Source of the DNA: CAZEWZ01 sp964516765
GTDB lineage: Bacteria; Bacteroidota; Bacteroidia; Flavobacteriales; UBA7430
Assembly (NCBI GenBank): GCA_964516765.1
Contig: CAZEWZ010000006.1
Location: 26,750-90,749, forward strand
Direction of reading: 5' to 3'
Length of the DNA stretch: 64,000 nt
The notes under the pieces are model-generated. The model was not told the origin of the DNA. It saw only the letters and a list, made by a program, of their open reading frames with translations, and ran no database searches. This document shows positions 1 through 7,670 of the stretch, one piece after another. The position numbers were made by a program, and so were the translations under genes. The first letter of the stretch is position 1, and every line of letters begins with the position of its first letter.

Positions 1-127
1 ATCAAAAACAGAGTACTTCGTACACGTAACTGGTTTAATCGATGAGATTAACGAAGGTGATGAAGTAGAGTTCGAATTGCAAGAGGGCAAAAAAGGCCTA
101 AATGCTGTTAATGTTAAAACAGTATAA
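1..127 (+). CDS. Cold-shock domain protein, 5'-truncated by window edge
   Basis: This is the C-terminal part of a CspA-type cold-shock protein; its start lies outside the window and the first full codon is at position 2. The visible residues carry the RNP-2-like YFVHV strand and the GDEVEFEL segment and end in NVKTV. Proteins of this family are small beta-barrels that bind single-stranded RNA or DNA and melt RNA structure in the cytoplasm. The remaining sequence matches the next two genes except for two residues (Q for E and K for R near the C-terminus), so this is the first visible member of a tandem array. Only 10 nt separate its stop from the next start, which suggests co-transcription. 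Confidence 0.93.
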   Translation, partial: SKTEYFVHVTGLIDEINEGDEVEFELQEGKKGLNAVNVKTV

Positions 128-137
128 TCTTGGCGCT

Positions 138-329
138 ATGAACAAAGGAACAGTAAAATTTTTCAATGAGTCCAAAGGATTTGGATTTGTTGTAGATGAC
201 GAGTCAAAAACAGAATACTTCGTGCATGTAACTGGATTAATCGATGAGATTAACGAAGGTGACGAAGTAGAGTTCGAACTTGAAGAAGGAAGAAAAGGTC
301 TTAACGCAGTAAATGTTAAAACTGTTTAA
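138..329 (+). CDS. Cold-shock domain protein (63 aa), tandem copy 2
   Basis: Complete CspA-family protein with RNP-1 motif KGFGFV near residue 14 and RNP-2 strand YFVHV near residue 28. Family members act as RNA chaperones or nucleic-acid binders in the cytoplasm. The start is placed at the ATG at 138 because the protein then begins MNKGTVKFF, the usual family start, and has normal length; an in-frame ATG at 102 lies inside the preceding gene and would add 12 unrelated residues. The protein is identical to that of the following gene, yet 16 codons differ, all synonymously. It sits 10 nt after the previous copy and 10 nt before the next, so it is probably part of one transcript ending at the hairpin after copy 3. 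Confidence 0.95.
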   Translation: MNKGTVKFFNESKGFGFVVDDESKTEYFVHVTGLIDEINEGDEVEFELEEGRKGLNAVNVKTV

Positions 330-339
330 TCTGAAAGTT

Positions 340-531
340 ATGAATAAAGGAACAGTAAAATTTTTCAATGAGTCTAAAGGATTTGGATTTGTTGTAGACG
401 ACGAGTCAAAAACAGAATATTTCGTTCATGTAACTGGTTTAATTGATGAAATTAACGAAGGTGATGAAGTGGAATTCGAATTAGAAGAAGGCAGAAAAGG
501 TCTTAACGCTGTAAATGTTAAAACAGTATAA
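340..531 (+). CDS. Cold-shock domain protein (63 aa), tandem copy 3
   Basis: Third consecutive cold-shock gene, coding for exactly the same 63 residues as the gene before it (RNP-1 KGFGFV, RNP-2 YFVHV). The start is taken at the ATG at 340; the in-frame ATG at 313 lies within the preceding gene. The codons AAT, TCT, GAC, TAT and others differ from copy 2 only at synonymous positions, so the duplication is not recent and protein identity is being kept by selection or by gene conversion followed by silent drift. It is followed within about 20 bp by a strong intrinsic terminator, which closes the array. Confidence 0.95.
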   Translation: MNKGTVKFFNESKGFGFVVDDESKTEYFVHVTGLIDEINEGDEVEFELEEGRKGLNAVNVKTV

Positions 532-548
532 TTATCTTTTAATTAAAT

Positions 549-579
549 AAAAAGCCTATCCTATGGATAGGCTTTTTTT
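549..579 (+). terminator. Rho-independent terminator of the cold-shock array
   Basis: An 11-bp perfect stem (arms 551-561 and 565-575, core GCCTATCC / GGATAGGC) with a 3-nt loop is followed by a run of Ts. It lies 20 bp after the third cold-shock stop and before the next gene, so it ends the cold-shock transcript. Confidence 0.9.
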
Positions 580-595
580 GTGCTAAAAAATACGC

Positions 596-1138
596 ATGAA
601 CTCAGAAAAATATATCAAATCCAGAGAATTCTTCAATAATAATGATATTGGAATCAAAAATAAACATCACCCAATAGTCGTCTGTTGGAAACTAAATAAT
701 CCAAGTAATCTTGGGAGTATTTTGAGAGTATCAGATAATATGGCATGCGAGAAAGTACTTTTTATTGATGATAACCCTTCCTTNNNNNNNNNNCCTTCCT
801 TTAGAAAAGCGAAAATTAAGCAGACAGCTCAATCGAGTTTTAATACAGTTAAATGGCTGTTTTGCGATTCTAAAACTTGGATAGATAATATTCCCGAAGA
901 CTATCATATAATTGCAGTTGAAACTACAAGTAGCGCCAAAAATTTATATGAAACTTCTCTACCAGAAAAGTGCGCGCTGATTTTAGGAAACGAAAAAGTA
1001 GGAATTGATATTGAAATATTAAAGAAATGCAATAAAACGATTTTCATTCCAATGAAGGGAAGTAATAAATCGATGAATGTTGGGCATGCACTAACTGTTG
1101 TACTTGGAGAATGGATACGTCAGAATTATTACTTCTAA
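596..1138 (+). CDS. TrmH/SpoU-family RNA 2'-O-methyltransferase (contains an assembly gap)
   Basis: SPOUT-class methyltransferase expected to use SAM to methylate a ribose 2'-OH in tRNA or rRNA. The SpoU motifs are visible: motif 1 with NPSNLGSILRVSDN around residues 35-48, motif 2 with LILGNEKVGID, and motif 3 with IPMKGSNKSMNVGHAL near the C-terminus; together these form the trefoil-knot SAM site. Ten Ns at 784-793 fall in frame and give four unknown residues. Both flanks of the gap carry the same 8 bp, CCTTCCTT, and collapsing gap plus duplicate (18 bp) gives a continuous, family-like DDNPSFRKAKIKQTA segment and a protein of 174 aa. Substrate (tRNA Gm18 or another site) cannot be told from the sequence. 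Confidence 0.85.
   Translation: MNSEKYIKSREFFNNNDIGIKNKHHPIVVCWKLNNPSNLGSILRVSDNMACEKVLFIDDNPSXXXXPSFRKAKIKQTAQSSFNTVKWLFCDSKTWIDNIPEDYHIIAVETTSSAKNLYETSLPEKCALILGNEKVGIDIEILKKCNKTIFIPMKGSNKSMNVGHALTVVLGEWIRQNYYF
784..793. other. Assembly gap (10 Ns)
   Basis: A run of exactly ten Ns, a placeholder length typical of scaffolding. CCTTCCTT occurs immediately on both sides (776-783 and 794-801), so the two contig ends probably overlap and no real sequence is missing. Confidence 0.95.
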
Positions 1139-1161
1139 AGTATTAAATATGAAACTTCGTT

Positions 1162-2073
1162 CTAATAATTAATATCTTCAGAATTGTAAGAAATAGATCC
1201 CATTATACCTAATCCATTCTCGATATTAGAGTAGACTTGGATGGGTTCTCCACTGATTATGGAAAAATTATTGTTGTTGTTATATAAATCTATTGATCTG
1301 AGATACAAGAAATACTCTTTGGAAATCGAAGATAGTTCCAATGAATAATCTGAGGAGAAATCTGAGTAAACGAAGCTATCTAATGTAATTGTTTTCTGTT
1401 CTCCATTAAACAATTGATCATCGAATAAGGCATCCCTTCCATAAAAAGTAGAACCACCACTTTGAACTGGCCCTTCATTAGAGAACATAGAAGCATCGGA
1501 AGTTTCTATTTCCGAATAATAGTAGTAATTATTCTTTCGAGCAAAAACTCTAAGGCGATAAAAATTTTCTTCTTCTAAATCTTCAAAACTAAGCTGCAAA
1601 CGAATATTAGATCCATATTCCATGTTTTCCTCAAGAACTAATACAGTATCTATTGAAAACGGAACAGCTTTAGGTAAATAAGTCTGAGCCTCTATATCTG
1701 GATAATTTGGATGACTTACTTGCAAGCTATACATGCTCTCGGCTCGAGGAGAGTAAGCTAAGAAATATTTATAAAGTGTATCAATAGACATATCAAATTC
1801 GTTAAAATTTTGAGGAATGGATTGGTATGACATCGCTCCCAAGAATACATTGTCTTCATAGATATTCACAACAGCATCGTTTAAGTATGCTACGGAGCCA
1901 ATATCAAAAGAACCTTGACTATAACTTACATAGGCAAACAAAGAATCCTTGCTAGAATTAATCACAGAGTTGACAACTAACAATGACTCATGTGGAGGAA
2001 TATCTAAATCAACTACTATTTCACAAGAGGAAATAAAGAGAAAAGCTAAAAGAATAATGGATAATTTTCTCAT
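1162..2073 (-). CDS. DUF4249-type outer-membrane lipoprotein
   Basis: A 303-residue lipoprotein: a short positively charged N-terminus, a hydrophobic stretch and a lipobox ending at Cys17 (FISSC) predict export and lipid anchoring. The following residues (CEIVVDLDIPPHESLLVVNS) are typical of the DUF4249 family of Bacteroidota, whose members sit next to TonB-dependent receptors. The molecular role is not established; a substrate-capture or accessory function for the receptor is an inference from position. It lies 4 bp downstream of the TonB receptor gene on the same strand, so the two are almost certainly co-transcribed, with the receptor first. Confidence 0.82.
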   Translation of the reverse strand: MRKLSIILLAFLFISSCEIVVDLDIPPHESLLVVNSVINSSKDSLFAYVSYSQGSFDIGSVAYLNDAVVNIYEDNVFLGAMSYQSIPQNFNEFDMSIDTLYKYFLAYSPRAESMYSLQVSHPNYPDIEAQTYLPKAVPFSIDTVLVLEENMEYGSNIRLQLSFEDLEEENFYRLRVFARKNNYYYYSEIETSDASMFSNEGPVQSGGSTFYGRDALFDDQLFNGEQKTITLDSFVYSDFSSDYSLELSSISKEYFLYLRSIDLYNNNNNFSIISGEPIQVYSNIENGLGIMGSISYNSEDINY

Positions 2074-2077
2074 TTAA

Positions 2078-4477
2078 TTAAAATTTAAAATTGTAAGTAA
2101 TAGAGGGGATTATAGGAAATAACGAAACCTGTGTGGCTACATTTTGAGAACTTTCTCCCCCACCAATTTGACTATTGAAAGAATTTCCTAAGTACACAAA
2201 AAATGGATTTTTTCTATTGTAAGCATTATAAACTGACAATGATATCGTTCGAATTCCCTTCTTTTTTTCTTTATGAAAGTTGACTCCTAAATCAAGCCGA
2301 TGATACGCGTTCATTCGAGTACCATTTCTTTCTCCATAGTATTCAATCTCATTTGCATTCAATTCGGAATCAGGATATAATTCGGAATCAGGAAATGATA
2401 AGTAAGTAGCCTGGGGGAAAGTAATAGCATTTCCTGTCCCATAAACCCAAGTAATCCCAATATCAAAATCTTTAGAAAATTCATGAGACACAACAATAGA
2501 TACATCATGTCGGCGATCGTACTTATATGAAAACCAGTTTCCAAAATTCAAATTATCATACCTTCTATTGGCCCAAGAAAGCGTATAACCAATCCAACCA
2601 GAGGTCCTTCCTTTCTTTTTTTGAACAAATAACTCTACACCATAGGCTTCTCCTTCTCCTTGAGTTTCAATAGAACTCTGCCAATCATTAAAACCAATAA
2701 AAGAAGCCCCTTCTTTATAAGAAATAAGATTAGACATAGTTTTATAATAGGCTTCAATACTTAACTCATAAACACCTCCCTGCAGGACACGGGTAATTGA
2801 TGAGGCAATTTGCCTAGATTTTTGAGGACGAACAAACTCCGTAGAAGGCACCCATATATCTGTAGGTAAGCCTGCATTAGAATTAGTCAGAAGGTGAACA
2901 TTTTGTTGCATTTCTGCATAGGATAGTTTGGCTGACCAATTATCATCGAGTAAATATCGAGCAGAAATTCGTGGCTGTAAAGATGAGTAATTTTTTGTAC
3001 CAACTTTAAACAAGGAAGCATGAAGCCCAATATTGGCTTTAAAACGATCATTAAACTTTATATCGTCCTCAAGATAGACATAGGCATCGTGTGAGTAAAG
3101 ACGATCAGAATAAACAAATGCAGTGTCAATAAATTCACCATACTCAGGATCAATAAACCTTATATCCATTTGACCAGGATAAAAAGTATGATAGGTGTCA
3201 GAAAACCCAAACTTGACATAATGGTTGGGGTTTGGTAAATAATCAAAATCCATTTTTAAGCCAATATCTTTAATTCCAGAAAAGTAGTTTAAATCAAATT
3301 CTGATGCGTAGACGGAGCCAATATCATTTGCATAAGTAAAATTGGCTTCATTACTAATACCAAAAAGATATTCACTAAAAGTCAAAGTCGTGTTACTAAA
3401 TAATTTATCATTGAAAAGATGATTCCATCGAAGGGCAGATGTTATATTCCCCCAATTTAAGCCAAAACTAACCTCTTCTGTACTTTCTTGGGAGTCATTA
3501 TTTAAAGAACCATAAAACCGATCTTTACCGGTATATACACTCCAATAAATTCGGTCATTATCCGAAATTTTATAGTTTAACTTTGCATTCAGGTCGTAAA
3601 AATAGAATCCTCCAGCTCCTCCTCCGTCAGACGATGCTCTTATAAAGGGTTGAGCCAAAATATCCCAATAAGTTCTTCTAGCTGAGATAATCCAAGAGGC
3701 CTTGCCTTTTAAGATGGGTCCTTGAAGGGTGAGTTTAGAAGATAGCAAACCAATAGATGCGTCACCAATAAATTCTTTGGTATTTCCTTCTTTCATATCG
3801 ATTTCTAACACCGAAGAAAGCCTCCCTCCAAATCGGGCAGGAAAGCCTCCTTTAGTAAGTCGAACATTTTTAATGGCATCAGCATTGAACACAGAAAAGA
3901 AACCACCAATATGCGAAGCATTATATACAGGCACCCCATCCAACAGAATTAGATTTTGATCCGGACCACCACCACGTACATAGAAACCTGAAGTTCCTTC
4001 TGAACCAGACTGAACACCGGGAAGTAATTGAATAGCTTTTAGGACATCAACCTCCCCCAATAAAGCGGGTATGGATTGAATTTGTTTCACTGGAACATCA
4101 ATCAATGACGATTGTGTTCGTCTGACAATAGACTCCTCACCTGTCAAAAGGACTTCTTGTAACTCAAGGGTCTGACTTTTAAGGAAAATATTAATGCGCT
4201 GGTCAGAACCTATATCAAACGGAACAGTCATTTTTTCATAGCCAATAAAAGAAAACTCTACATTCATATTTGAGGACGGTAGGGTAATACTGTAAAATCC
4301 ATAAATATTAGTAGTGGTTCCTAATGAGAACTCTTGAGACACCACATTGACTCCTACCATTCTCTCTCCGGTACTTGCATCTTCTACAAATCCACTCATC
4401 GTTGAATTTTGGGCATAAAGTTGGAAAGAAACTAAATACAATAAAAAAGATAATAATATTTTACAAAAATGTATCAC
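2078..4477 (-). CDS. TonB-dependent receptor with carboxypeptidase-like regulatory domain
   Basis: A 799-residue outer-membrane transporter. In order: a signal peptide (about residues 1-22, ending LYAQ), a carboxypeptidase regulatory-like beta-sandwich (about 25-110), a plug domain (about 115-230, with DVLKAIQLLPGVQ, FYVRGGGPDQNLILLDG and GGFPARFGGRLSSVLE), and a long beta-barrel ending in an aromatic residue (YNFKF). Such receptors import a ligand across the outer membrane using energy passed by TonB-ExbBD. The ligand is unknown; pairing with a DUF4249 lipoprotein is common in this phylum, and no polysaccharide-utilisation genes are nearby. An 18-bp tandem duplication at 2362-2397 gives PDSELYPDSEL in a late extracellular loop. 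Confidence 0.92.
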   Translation of the reverse strand: MIHFCKILLSFLLYLVSFQLYAQNSTMSGFVEDASTGERMVGVNVVSQEFSLGTTTNIYGFYSITLPSSNMNVEFSFIGYEKMTVPFDIGSDQRINIFLKSQTLELQEVLLTGEESIVRRTQSSLIDVPVKQIQSIPALLGEVDVLKAIQLLPGVQSGSEGTSGFYVRGGGPDQNLILLDGVPVYNASHIGGFFSVFNADAIKNVRLTKGGFPARFGGRLSSVLEIDMKEGNTKEFIGDASIGLLSSKLTLQGPILKGKASWIISARRTYWDILAQPFIRASSDGGGAGGFYFYDLNAKLNYKISDNDRIYWSVYTGKDRFYGSLNNDSQESTEEVSFGLNWGNITSALRWNHLFNDKLFSNTTLTFSEYLFGISNEANFTYANDIGSVYASEFDLNYFSGIKDIGLKMDFDYLPNPNHYVKFGFSDTYHTFYPGQMDIRFIDPEYGEFIDTAFVYSDRLYSHDAYVYLEDDIKFNDRFKANIGLHASLFKVGTKNYSSLQPRISARYLLDDNWSAKLSYAEMQQNVHLLTNSNAGLPTDIWVPSTEFVRPQKSRQIASSITRVLQGGVYELSIEAYYKTMSNLISYKEGASFIGFNDWQSSIETQGEGEAYGVELFVQKKKGRTSGWIGYTLSWANRRYDNLNFGNWFSYKYDRRHDVSIVVSHEFSKDFDIGITWVYGTGNAITFPQATYLSFPDSELYPDSELNANEIEYYGERNGTRMNAYHRLDLGVNFHKEKKKGIRTISLSVYNAYNRKNPFFVYLGNSFNSQIGGGESSQNVATQVSLFPIIPSITYNFKF
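2362..2397. repeat. 18-bp tandem duplication inside the TonB receptor gene
   Basis: ATTCGGAATCAGGATATA at 2362-2379 is followed directly by a second unit at 2380-2397 that differs only near its end. It is in frame and duplicates six residues in a barrel loop. Confidence 0.85.
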
Positions 4478-4519
4478 AGTAATTTATTTAAATAAAGATA
4501 ACTTAATGAATTATAAAAA

Positions 4520-5338
4520 TCATATGACATGAGCTCTTATAAGCTCTATTTGCATTTTCTTTTGTAGCTCTGAGGCATTTTTTCTAGCCATCTCAGCAAA
4601 ATTTTTCTCTGCAGAAGCGTATATAATTCCTCTCGATGAGTTTACAAGTAGTCCACAATCTTTGTTCATCCCATACTTACTTACTTCTGCCAAACTACCT
4701 CCCTGATTTCCAACCCCTGGAACCAACAAAAAGTGTTCAGGAACGGTTTGTCGAATCTCGTGAAGCGATTCGGCTCTGGTAGCGCCTACAACATACATCA
4801 TATTATCAGGACTAGACCAGCCCGAAGAAGTCTCCAAGACATATTGATAAAGTGCTTTGTTATTGGATTCTATCAGTTGAAAATCTTTAGCTCCCTCATT
4901 AGAAGTCAAAATCAACAAAATTACCCATTTATTTTTATAGGTCAAGAATGGAGTAACTGAGTCTTTACCCATATAGGGAGCGACAGTAATCGAATGAAAA
5001 TTCATATTCTCAAAAAATGCCTTTGCATACATTTTTGAGGTATTACCGATATCTCCTCTTTTTGCATCGGCAATGGTGAATATGCTATCTGGAATATAAT
5101 TTAAAGTCTTCTCTAAAGACATCATACCAGAAACACCCAATGCCTCATAAAACGCAATATTCGGCTTATAGGCTACACAAAGATCCTTTGTTGCATCTAT
5201 GATTTGCTTATTGAATTCGAATATGGGGTCCTCTAATTCCAGAAGATGGACGGGAATGCGACTGAGGTCAGGGTCTAAACCCACACACAAAAAAGATTTT
5301 TTCTCTTTAATTTGCTTAATTAGCTCTTCTCTAGTCAT
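4520..5338 (-). CDS. pyrF: Orotidine 5'-phosphate decarboxylase
   Basis: Catalyses the last step of de novo UMP synthesis, decarboxylation of OMP, in the cytoplasm. The TIM-barrel protein shows FLCVGLDPD near the start, the catalytic signature DAKRGDIGNT, and VPGVGNQGG near the phosphate site; at about 272 residues it fits the longer type-2 PyrF group. I place the start at 5338, giving MTREELIKQIKEKKSFLCVG, which resembles family N-termini and has a GGAG 5 nt upstream; an in-frame ATG at 5347 would add three residues. It overlaps the end of prfA, and purM, prfA and pyrF form one minus-strand operon. Confidence 0.93.
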   Translation of the reverse strand: MTREELIKQIKEKKSFLCVGLDPDLSRIPVHLLELEDPIFEFNKQIIDATKDLCVAYKPNIAFYEALGVSGMMSLEKTLNYIPDSIFTIADAKRGDIGNTSKMYAKAFFENMNFHSITVAPYMGKDSVTPFLTYKNKWVILLILTSNEGAKDFQLIESNNKALYQYVLETSSGWSSPDNMMYVVGATRAESLHEIRQTVPEHFLLVPGVGNQGGSLAEVSKYGMNKDCGLLVNSSRGIIYASAEKNFAEMARKNASELQKKMQIELIRAHVI

Positions 5339-6407
5339 CAGCTCCATCTTTTAGCCGCTCAGCATTTTCAGCAAGAGTCAATTCTTCGATGATTTTGTGG
5401 ATATCTCCGTTAATGATATCATTTAATGAATAAAGAGTAAGACCAATGCGGTGGTCTGTTACCCTACCTTGGGGATAGTTATAAGTACGAATCTTTGCAG
5501 AACGGTCTCCAGTAGACACCATTGTTTTTCTTTTTCCAGCAATTTCTGCATTTCTTTTCGCCAACTCAATTTCAAAGATTCTAGATCTCAAAACTTGAAG
5601 AGCTTTGGCGTAATTTTTAATTTGTGATTTTTGATCTTGGCATTGAGCGACTACTCCAGAGGGAACATGTGTCAAACGTACCGCAGAATATGTTGTATTG
5701 ACGGACTGTCCCCCCGGACCAGAAGAACAGTAGGTTTCTTTTTTTATATCTTTATCGCTGATTTGAACATCAAATTCTTCAGCTTCAGGTAAAACAACAA
5801 CTGAGGCTGCTGAGGTGTGAACTCGACCTTGGGTTTCTGTTTGTGGAACCCTTTGCACACGGTGAACTCCAGACTCATATTTCATTACCCCATAAACATC
5901 ATCTCCCGTCACATTCATGACAATTTCTTTGTATCCCCCCGCAGTTCCATGGGTCACATCAACAAGTTCAGTACGCCATTTTTTATTCTCACAATAACGA
6001 GAGTACATTCTGTATAAATCCCCAGCAAAAATACTTGCTTCATCTCCACCTGCACCCGCTCTAATCTCAACCACGGCATTTTTAGAATCTTCAGGATCTT
6101 TCGGAATCAGAAGCACCTTGATATGATCCTCTAATTCAATTTTTTTTGGAAGGGCCTCATCTAACTCCATGCGCGCCATTTCCTTCATTTCATCGTCCTC
6201 AGAAGTCAGTATTTCATTAGATTCATCTATATTTTCACAAATAATCCTGTAACTGATATAGGCTTCAACGATTGGTATGAGTTCTTTGTACTCTCTGTTC
6301 AATTGAACGTAACGTTTCATGTCTGCAATAACATCTGGCTCAATGATCTGCTGAGACACATCATCAAAACGAACTTTAATCAGTGCTAATTTATCTATTA
6401 GTGCCAT
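5331..6407 (-). CDS. prfA: Peptide chain release factor 1
   Basis: Recognises UAA and UAG stop codons in the ribosomal A site and triggers release of the peptide. The GGQ motif is at residues 232-234 within SSGPGGQSVNTT, and the stop-codon recognition tripeptide is PQT in RVPQTETQGRVHTSAA; the PxT pattern identifies RF1 rather than RF2 (SPF). Length 358 is normal for RF1. The gene begins 1 nt after purM ends, and its 3' end overlaps pyrF, consistent with translational coupling in a purM-prfA-pyrF transcript. The GGQ glutamine is the usual target of the PrmC methylase, which is not in this window. Confidence 0.97.
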   Translation of the reverse strand: MALIDKLALIKVRFDDVSQQIIEPDVIADMKRYVQLNREYKELIPIVEAYISYRIICENIDESNEILTSEDDEMKEMARMELDEALPKKIELEDHIKVLLIPKDPEDSKNAVVEIRAGAGGDEASIFAGDLYRMYSRYCENKKWRTELVDVTHGTAGGYKEIVMNVTGDDVYGVMKYESGVHRVQRVPQTETQGRVHTSAASVVVLPEAEEFDVQISDKDIKKETYCSSGPGGQSVNTTYSAVRLTHVPSGVVAQCQDQKSQIKNYAKALQVLRSRIFEIELAKRNAEIAGKRKTMVSTGDRSAKIRTYNYPQGRVTDHRIGLTLYSLNDIINGDIHKIIEELTLAENAERLKDGADD

Positions 6408-6408
6408 A

Positions 6409-7578
6409 TCAGTATGTGAATTCGCCGTGTGGACTCTTAATTGTCAATTTTTTACCGCTGTAAGATTCTACGCGGCCAATAATTTTGGCATCAACTCCAA
6501 AAGATTTTGAAATAGCTATAATTTCTTCTGCAAATTCTTCTTGAAGATAGATTTCCATTCGATGCCCCATATTAAAAACTTTGTACATTTCTTTCCAATC
6601 TGTAGATGATTCTCTCTGAATTAATTTAAAAAGAGGAGGGGTAGGAAACATACTATCTTTGATTACATGAACATCTTCAACAAAATGAAGTACTTTGGTT
6701 TGAGCTCCTCCACTACAATGAACCATTCCATGAATGTGAGGTCTATGAGCCTCTAATATTTTTTTTATGATTGGAGCATAAGTTCTAGTTGGAGATAAGA
6801 CTAATTTACCAGCATCAAGAGGGATATTTTTAACAGAATCAGTTAGCGACAGACTACCAGAATATATGAGTTCTTCTGGAACATATGAATCATAACTTTC
6901 TGGATATTTTTTTGCCAAATCCTTATGAAATAGATCATGACGAGCAGAGGTTAATCCATTAGAACCCATACCACCATTATACTGACTTTCGTAAGAAGCT
7001 TGCCCAAAAGATTCCATTCCAACAATTACTTCTCCACCCACAATATTATGATTTGAAATCACGTCTTTCCTTTTCATTCTTGCCGTGACGGTGGAATCGA
7101 CAATTACTGTTCGCACCAAGTCTCCTACATCAGCTGTTTCACCACCAGTGGAAAAAATACCAAGTCCATGATTTCTTAGTTCAAACAATAAATCTTCCGT
7201 CCCATTAATTAGAGCTGAGATAACTTCACCAGAAATTAAATTTTTGTTTCGACCAATGGTAGAAGAGACTAGGATATTATCAACGGCTCCAACACATAAA
7301 AGGTCGTCTATATTCATCACTAGCGCATCTTGGGCAATACCTTTCCAAACAGAAATATCTCCTGTCTCTTTCCAATACATATAAGCAAGGGAAGATTTGG
7401 TACCTGCTCCGTCCGCATGCATCACGATACAATAATCATCATCACCAGTTAAACGGTCCTCGACTATTTTGCAAAAGGCTTTAGGAAATAAACCTTTATC
7501 AACTTTCAGTATCGCATTGTGTACATCTTCTTTTGAAGCAGACACCCCTCGCCTCATATATCTATCTTGATCGCTCAA
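6409..7578 (-). CDS. purM: Phosphoribosylformylglycinamidine cyclo-ligase (AIR synthase)
   Basis: Converts FGAM to AIR with ATP in purine synthesis. The 389-residue protein has the PurM/ThiL fold signatures: an HADGAGTKSSLAYMYW segment near residues 54-69, DDLLCVGA around 111-118, and a glycine-rich FSTGGETADVGDL segment. It is longer than the 345-residue E. coli enzyme and matches the divergent PurM form used by Bacteroidota. It is the first gene of a minus-strand operon with prfA and pyrF, which links purine and pyrimidine synthesis with translation termination. Confidence 0.9.
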   Translation of the reverse strand: MSDQDRYMRRGVSASKEDVHNAILKVDKGLFPKAFCKIVEDRLTGDDDYCIVMHADGAGTKSSLAYMYWKETGDISVWKGIAQDALVMNIDDLLCVGAVDNILVSSTIGRNKNLISGEVISALINGTEDLLFELRNHGLGIFSTGGETADVGDLVRTVIVDSTVTARMKRKDVISNHNIVGGEVIVGMESFGQASYESQYNGGMGSNGLTSARHDLFHKDLAKKYPESYDSYVPEELIYSGSLSLTDSVKNIPLDAGKLVLSPTRTYAPIIKKILEAHRPHIHGMVHCSGGAQTKVLHFVEDVHVIKDSMFPTPPLFKLIQRESSTDWKEMYKVFNMGHRMEIYLQEEFAEEIIAISKSFGVDAKIIGRVESYSGKKLTIKSPHGEFTY

Positions 7579-7619
7579 TATTAAAAATTATTGCAATTAG
7601 TAGTTGTCAAATAAATGAT

Positions 7620-7655
7620 ATAAAAAAGCATCCCATTGATGGGATGCTTTTTATT
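7620..7655 (-). terminator. Intrinsic terminator after the PorE-like gene
   Basis: A perfect stem, AAAAAGCATCCCAT paired with ATGGGATGCTTTTT around a TG loop, occupies about 7623-7652. A-runs and T-runs on both sides allow termination on either strand. Position, 16 bp past the minus-strand OmpA-family stop and upstream of purM, makes it the end of the 7671-9758 transcript. Confidence 0.9.
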
Positions 7656-7670
7656 AATTGAGAAATATCA

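Noticed and set aside
102..137. Longer starts for the tandem cold-shock genes (ATG at 102 and at 313)
   Set aside because: Each lies inside the coding region of the previous copy; the ATGs at 138 and 340 give the standard family N-terminus.
2359..2544. Minus-strand 61-codon frame within the TonB receptor
   Set aside because: It is in another frame of the same strand as the receptor and shows only translated repeat sequence.
3729..3959. Plus-strand reading frame within the TonB receptor
   Set aside because: It mirrors the conserved plug-domain codons on the opposite strand and has no independent support.
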